Source: Mycobacterium sp. SVM_VP21 (GTDB lineage: Bacteria > Actinomycetota > Actinomycetes > Mycobacteriales > Mycobacteriaceae). From it: a stretch of DNA of 64,000 nt. The notes under the pieces were generated by a model. The model was not told the origin of the DNA and made no database searches. It saw nothing but the letters and a program-made list of their open reading frames with translations. The stretch covers positions 4,278,001 through 4,342,000 of the forward strand of contig CP101406.1 of assembly GCA_024758765.1 (NCBI GenBank), in the 5' to 3' direction. Within the stretch, counting starts at the first letter, position 1, and each line of letters starts with the position of its first letter. The position numbers and the translations under genes were made by a program. Shown in pieces: positions 59,603 through 64,000 of the stretch.

Positions 59603-60094
59603 TCAGTGCGCTTCCGCGCCCGCAGTCGGCTCGACCAGCTCGACCAGCACGCCGCCGGCGTCCTTGGGGTGGACGAAGTTGATCCGCGAGTTCGAGGTGC
59701 CGCGCCGCGGTGCCTCGTAGAGCAGCCGGACGCCCTGCTCTCGCAGGCGTTCGGAGAGCGCGTCGATGTCGCTGGTCCGGTAGGCCAGCTGCTGCAGACC
59801 GGGGCCACGCTTGTCCAGGAACTTCGCGATGGTCGACGACTCGTCGATCGGCGCCATCAGCTGAATCTGCGCGCTGCCGACCGGGGCGCCACGTACCGCA
59901 AGCATCGCTTCGACGATGCCCTGCTCCTCGTTGACCTCTTCGTGCAGCACGATCATCCCGAGCTTGTCGTGGTACCACTTCTTGGCCACTTCCAGGTCCG
60001 GGACCGCGATACCGACGTGGTCGACGGCCGTCACCAAGGCTGAGGCCAGGGCGGGACGTACCTCACAAGGGTCGGCGACGGATTCGGTGGTCAT
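59603..60094 (-). CDS. Methylmalonyl-CoA epimerase
   Basis: A 163-residue vicinal-oxygen-chelate enzyme interconverting (S)- and (R)-methylmalonyl-CoA, linking propionyl-CoA carboxylase to methylmalonyl-CoA mutase. Metal ligands are seen in VDHVGIAVPDLE (His), LQQLAYRTSDI (Gln/His region) and VLVELVEP (Glu). ATG 60094 has no Shine-Dalgarno; a TACCGT hexamer upstream fits a leaderless start. It is divergent from fadA4 and matches Rv1322A. Confidence 0.9.
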   Translation of the reverse strand: MTTESVADPCEVRPALASALVTAVDHVGIAVPDLEVAKKWYHDKLGMIVLHEEVNEEQGIVEAMLAVRGAPVGSAQIQLMAPIDESSTIAKFLDKRGPGLQQLAYRTSDIDALSERLREQGVRLLYEAPRRGTSNSRINFVHPKDAGGVLVELVEPTAGAEAH

Positions 60095-60175
60095 AACGTA
60101 ACGGTAACCTGAGCGGAAACATCGTGCTGCGCCGACCGGAAAGATCGGCCCTTCAGACCCGCCCGGGAGGTAGTC

Positions 60176-61357
60176 ATGACGACATCGGTGATCGTTGCTG
60201 GGGCTCGGACCCCGATCGGACGGTTGATGGGTTCGCTGAAGGATTTCTCCGGCAGCGACCTGGGCGCCGTCGCCATCGCCGGGGCGCTGGAGAAGGCGCA
60301 GGTACCGGCGTCGCTGGTGCAATACGTGATCATGGGCCAGGTGCTCACCGCGGGAGCGGGCCAGATGCCGGCTCGGCAGGCGGCGGTGGGCGCGGGCATC
60401 GGCTGGGACGTGCCGACGCTGACCATCAACAAAATGTGTCTGTCGGGTATCAACGCCATCGCCATGGCTGACCAGCTGATTCGCGCCGGCGAATTCGACG
60501 TGGTGGTGGCTGGCGGCCAGGAGTCCATGAGCAAGGCCCCGCACCTGTTGCTGGACAGCCGGTCGGGCTACAAGTACGGCGACGTGACGGTGCGTGACCA
60601 TCTCGCCTATGACGGTCTGCACGACGTCTTCACCGACCAGCCGATGGGAGCGTTGACCGAGCAGCGCAACGACGAGGACAAGTTCACCCGCGCCGAGCAG
60701 GACGAGTTCGCGGCCGAATCACACCGCAGGGCCGCCGCGGCCTGGAAGGACGGCGTTTTCGCCGACGAGGTGGTGCCGGTGAAGATCCCGCAGCGTAAGG
60801 GGGATCCGTTGGAGTTCACCGAGGACGAGGGGATCCGGGCCAACACCACCGCCGAGTCGCTGTCCGGCCTCAAGCCGGCGTTCCGCAAGGACGGCACCAT
60901 CACCGCCGGCTCGTCGTCGCAGATCTCCGACGGTGCTGCCGCCGTGGTCGTGATGAGCAAGGCCAAGGCGCAGGAACTGGGCCTGGACTGGCTGTGCGAG
61001 ATCGGCGCGCACGGCGTCGTGGCCGGACCGGACTCGACCCTGCAATCACAGCCTGCCAATGCCATCAAGAAGGCGATCGAGCGCGAGGGGATCTCGATCG
61101 ACCAACTCGACGTGGTGGAGATCAACGAGGCCTTTGCGGCGGTGTCGCTGGCCTCGACCCGAGAACTGGGGCTGACCGGCGACGTCGTCAACGTGCACGG
61201 CGGCGCGATCGCCGTCGGCCACCCGATCGGGATGTCCGGGGCGCGGATCACGCTGCACGCCGCCCTCGAGCTCAAGCGACGTGGTTCGGGCTATGCGGTG
61301 GCCGCGCTGTGCGGGGCCGGTGGCCAGGGCGACGCGCTCATCCTGCGCGCGGGCTAA
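60176..61357 (+). CDS. fadA4: Acetyl-CoA acetyltransferase (thiolase)
   Basis: A 393-residue biosynthetic-type thiolase that condenses or cleaves acetoacetyl-CoA. Catalytic Cys is in [14 protein letters not shown] (residue ~90), His in [11 protein letters not shown] and the second Cys in [15 protein letters not shown] 60176 is preceded by GGGAGG. It matches Rv1323. Confidence 0.96.
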   Translation: MTTSVIVAGARTPIGRLMGSLKDFSGSDLGAVAIAGALEKAQVPASLVQYVIMGQVLTAGAGQMPARQAAVGAGIGWDVPTLTINKMCLSGINAIAMADQLIRAGEFDVVVAGGQESMSKAPHLLLDSRSGYKYGDVTVRDHLAYDGLHDVFTDQPMGALTEQRNDEDKFTRAEQDEFAAESHRRAAAAWKDGVFADEVVPVKIPQRKGDPLEFTEDEGIRANTTAESLSGLKPAFRKDGTITAGSSSQISDGAAAVVVMSKAKAQELGLDWLCEIGAHGVVAGPDSTLQSQPANAIKKAIEREGISIDQLDVVEINEAFAAVSLASTRELGLTGDVVNVHGGAIAVGHPIGMSGARITLHAALELKRRGSGYAVAALCGAGGQGDALILRAG

Positions 61358-61501
61358 CGGCTTCCCTACGGTTGCGTAGGTTGCTGGCGGAGCCTGTTGC
61401 CGCGTCGCGACGCCAAAGTGTGATCTTGGTCATAGTTGGGTGGTCGGGCGCAGAAACGGCCGTCCGCGGTGCGGCGAGGACGACGTGACAGACTTGACGA
61501 C

Positions 61502-62413
61502 GTGACGCGTCCTCGACCCCCGATCGGCCCGGCGTTGGCCGGAGCAGTGGATTTGTCCGGCCTGAAGAAGCCGGCTCAATCCGGCGGCGCCGCCGGTGAC
61601 ACCCCTGCGCCACCGGGCGCCACCGAAATCACCGAGGCCAACTTCGAAGGCCAGGTGCTGGTCCGGTCCAATCAGGTGCCGGTGGTGGTCCTGCTGTGGT
61701 CGCCGCGCAGTGACGCCTGCATTCAGCTGGCCGACAGCCTGGCTGCGCTGGCCCAGGCGGACAACGCCGGCGGTGCACCCAAGTGGTCGCTGGCCACCGT
61801 CAATGTCGACGTCGCCCCGCGGGTGGCGCAGGTGTTCGGCGTGGATGCGGTGCCGACCGTGGTGGCGCTGGCCGGCGGTCAACCCATCACCAGCTTTCAG
61901 GGTCCCCAGCCGCCCGACCAGCTGCGCCGCTGGGTGGACTCGCTGGTGTCGGCGACCGCAGGCAAGCTTGCCGGGGGCGGCGACGCCGAGCAGCCGGAGC
62001 AGGTGGACCCGGTGCTGGCGCAGGCTCGTGACCAACTCGACGCCGGTGACTTTGCGGCGGCGCGAGCCTCCTATCAGGCGTTGCTGGACACCGACCCCAA
62101 CCACGTCGAAGCCAAGGGGGCGCTGCGCCAGCTCACCTTCCTGGAACGCGCGACGGGGCGGCAACCTGATGCGCCGGCACAGGCCGACGCCGACCCGGGC
62201 AACGTCGAGGCCGCCTTCGCCGCGGCGGATGTACAGATCCTCAACCAGGACGTGACCGCTGCGTTCGACCGGCTGATCGCACTGGTGCGACGGACCGCCG
62301 GCGACGAGCGGACCGAGGTGCGGACCCGGCTGGTGGAATTGTTCGAGCTGTTCGACCCCGCCGACCCAGAGGTCGTCGCCGGCCGGCGCAATCTGGCCAA
62401 CGCGCTGTACTGA
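61502..62413 (+). CDS. Thioredoxin-fold/tetratricopeptide protein (co-chaperone-like)
   Basis: A 303-residue protein. The thioredoxin-like domain (residues ~45-155) has a degenerate active site: SPRSDAC, with only one Cys where CxxC is expected, so it is unlikely to be a disulfide reductase. The C-terminal half (~170-303) is TPR-like and resembles the CnoX family of holdase/redox chaperones. GTG 61502. It matches Rv1324. A palindromic repeat follows. Confidence 0.88.
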   Translation: MTRPRPPIGPALAGAVDLSGLKKPAQSGGAAGDTPAPPGATEITEANFEGQVLVRSNQVPVVVLLWSPRSDACIQLADSLAALAQADNAGGAPKWSLATVNVDVAPRVAQVFGVDAVPTVVALAGGQPITSFQGPQPPDQLRRWVDSLVSATAGKLAGGGDAEQPEQVDPVLAQARDQLDAGDFAAARASYQALLDTDPNHVEAKGALRQLTFLERATGRQPDAPAQADADPGNVEAAFAAADVQILNQDVTAAFDRLIALVRRTAGDERTEVRTRLVELFELFDPADPEVVAGRRNLANALY

Positions 62414-62432
62414 TCCCGGGCGACTCTCCAGG

Positions 62433-62492
62433 GCGAGCAGACGCAGAATCGCACTCCGCTACGCGGATTAGTGCGATTCTGCGTCTGCTCGC
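62433..62492. terminator. Mycobacterial palindromic terminator-like repeat, copy B
   Basis: Perfect 22-bp arms (62433-62454 and 62471-62492) starting GCGAGCAGACGCAGA enclose a TCCGC/GCGGA hairpin. The arm matches the repeat at 42124-42183 except for one base (A for G) and its compensating change on the other arm. It lies between convergent Rv1324-like and glgB genes, so it could end both transcripts. Confidence 0.72.
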
Positions 62493-62521
62493 GGTGGTGG
62501 GCGCCTTGCGCTATTCGGGTG

Positions 62522-64000
62522 CTACTCGGGTGCCAGCCACACCGCGGACAGGGCGGGTAGCACCAGCACCGCCGAGGCCGGCCGGCCGTGCCACGGCTCA
62601 TCGGTCGCCTCGACCCCGCCCAAGTTGCCCTCACCCCATCCGCGGTAGCCGACGGCGTCGGTGTTGAGCACCTCACGCCAACGGCCCGCCCGCGGCAGGC
62701 CCAGGTGGTAATCGGCGTGGGTGACGCCGGCGAAGTTGAACACGCAGGCCAGCACCGAACCGTCGGTGCCGTAACGCAGGAAGCTCAGCACGTTGTTGGC
62801 CGAGTCGTTGGCGTCGATCCAGGAGTACCCCCGCGGGTCGGCGTCCTGGGTCCACAGGGCGGGCAACGTGCGGTAGTGGGCGTTGAGGTCGCTGACCAGC
62901 CGCAGGATGCCGGGGGAGTAGCCGTCGGGCTCCATCTGGGGGTCGAGCTGAAACCAGTCGACTCCGCGCTCGTTGCACCACTCGGCACGCTGTCCGAACT
63001 CCTGGCCCATGAACAGCAGTTGCTTGCCGGGATGCGCCCACTGGTAGGCCAGCAGGGCGCGCAGGCCCGCGGCTTTGTGGTGGTCATCTCCGGGCATCCG
63101 CGACCACAGCGTGCCCTTGCCGTGCACCACCTCGTCGTGACTGACCGGCAGCACGTAGTTCTCGCTGAAGGCGTAGAGCATTGAAAACGTCATGTTGTGG
63201 TGGTGGTAGCTGCGGTGCACCGGGTCATGGCCCAGGTAGGCCAGGGTGTCGTGCATCCAGCCCATGTTCCACTTCATCGAAAATCCCAGTCCGCCAAGGC
63301 TGGTGTCGCGGGTGACGCCCGGCCAGGAGGTGGACTCCTCGGCGATGGTCACGATGCCCGGCGCGACCCGGTGGGTGGTCGCGTTCAACTCCTGCAGGAA
63401 CTGCACCGCCTCCAGGTTCTCTCGGCCGCCGTGGATGTTGGGGGTCCATCCGCCGTGCGGACGCGAATAGTCCAGGTAGAGCATCGATGCCACGGCATCC
63501 ACCCGCAGCCCGTCCACGTGGAACTCGGTTAGCCAATACAGCGCATTGGCGACCAGGAAGTTGCGCACCTCCGGACGGCCGAAGTCGAACACGTAAGTGC
63601 CCCAGTCGAGTTGCTCACCGCGGCGCGGATCGGAGTGCTCGTAGAGCGGGGTCCCGTCGAATCGGCCCAGCGCCCAGTCGTCTTTGGGGAAGTGTGCCGG
63701 CACCCAGTCCACGATGACGCCGATGCCGGCACCGTGCAGGGCATCCACCAGCGCCCGGAAGTCGTCGGGGGTGCCGAAGCGCGCCGTCGGGGCGTAATAG
63801 GACGTCACCTGGTATCCCCAAGACCCGCCGAACGGATGCTCCGCCACCGGCAGCAGTTCCACATGGGTGAAGCCCTGCTGGACAACGTATTCGGTCAGTT
63901 CCACTGCCAGCTGGCGGTAGCTCAGCCCCGGGCGCCACGAGCCCAGATGGACCTCGTAGGTGCTCATCGGCTCACTCACCGGGTCGCGCTTGCGGCGCTG
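62522..64000 (-). CDS. glgB: 1,4-alpha-glucan branching enzyme, N-terminal part outside window
   Basis: The C-terminal ~492 residues of glycogen branching enzyme (GH13). The catalytic barrel shows [32 protein letters not shown] (nucleophile Asp), [10 protein letters not shown] (acid/base Glu) and [16 protein letters not shown], followed by the C-terminal beta domain. The frame is open through the right edge ([20 protein letters not shown]), so the true start lies beyond 64000. It introduces alpha-1,6 branches in glycogen. It matches Rv1326c; the PE_PGRS gene that I recall next to it in M. tuberculosis is absent. Confidence 0.96.
   Translation of the reverse strand, partial: QRRKRDPVSEPMSTYEVHLGSWRPGLSYRQLAVELTEYVVQQGFTHVELLPVAEHPFGGSWGYQVTSYYAPTARFGTPDDFRALVDALHGAGIGVIVDWVPAHFPKDDWALGRFDGTPLYEHSDPRRGEQLDWGTYVFDFGRPEVRNFLVANALYWLTEFHVDGLRVDAVASMLYLDYSRPHGGWTPNIHGGRENLEAVQFLQELNATTHRVAPGIVTIAEESTSWPGVTRDTSLGGLGFSMKWNMGWMHDTLAYLGHDPVHRSYHHHNMTFSMLYAFSENYVLPVSHDEVVHGKGTLWSRMPGDDHHKAAGLRALLAYQWAHPGKQLLFMGQEFGQRAEWCNERGVDWFQLDPQMEPDGYSPGILRLVSDLNAHYRTLPALWTQDADPRGYSWIDANDSANNVLSFLRYGTDGSVLACVFNFAGVTHADYHLGLPRAGRWREVLNTDAVGYRGWGEGNLGGVEATDEPWHGRPASAVLVLPALSAVWLAPE

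Overview
The window comes from a mycobacterium (Mycobacterium sensu lato). It is GC-rich and carries two MmpS/MmpL/TetR loci, PGRS-type glycine-rich secreted proteins, a PE-PPE-domain hydrolase, Ku/LigD non-homologous end joining genes, NucS mismatch repair, F420-type LLM oxidoreductases and 13E12-family HNH genes. From memory, the gene order follows two separate M. tuberculosis H37Rv segments. Positions 1-50040 match Rv0927c and then Rv0937c-Rv0957 (ku, ligD, FAH protein, LLM, Fpg-like, SDR, pgi, chorismate mutase, uvrD1, M23 peptidase, sucCD, LLM, Rv0954, Rv0955, purN, purH). Positions 52463-64000 match Rv1316c-Rv1326c (ogt, alkA, cyclase, nucS, Rv1322, methylmalonyl-CoA epimerase, fadA4, Rv1324, glgB). 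I cannot name the species.

The two segments meet at about 50.3 kb. There the 3' end of a 13E12-type HNH gene abuts a 5S rRNA that lacks its 5' end but keeps a strong terminator. In M. tuberculosis the rRNA operon ends directly upstream of ogt. The junction therefore looks like a chromosomal rearrangement with its breakpoint inside the 5S gene, or an assembly join at an rRNA repeat.

Layout. 0-6 kb: partial SDR, an SOS-box HNH gene, and a TetR-mmpS-mmpL locus with an operator-covered promoter. 6-11 kb: NHEJ genes (ku, ligD) and an FAH-family protein. 11-15.3 kb: tandem secreted GH5 glycosidases with PGRS linkers, whose first 0.8 kb is almost identical. 15.7-24.4 kb: LLM oxidoreductase, a diiron oxygenase/DUF4873 pair and two tandem LAL-type LuxR regulators. 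24.8-29 kb: holin-like membrane protein, Fpg/Nei glycosylase, SDR, and sulfate permeases cysT-cysW behind a leaderless short ORF ending in Cys-Cys. 29-33.6 kb: second mmpS-mmpL locus with a divergent TetR. 33.6-50 kb: central metabolism (pgi, sucCD, purN-purH), uvrD1 and cell-envelope proteins. 50-52.4 kb: the junction and two secreted-protein genes. 52.4-64 kb: alkylation repair, a glutaminase, a membrane cyclase, nucS, an Old Yellow Enzyme, propionate/fatty-acid genes and glgB (cut by the right edge).

The best leads are the cysteine-attenuator-like leader of cysT, the truncated 5S junction, the mosaic GH5 pair, and the operator shared by the two MmpL loci. Gene comparisons with M. tuberculosis are from memory; motifs, overlaps and repeats were read directly from the sequence.
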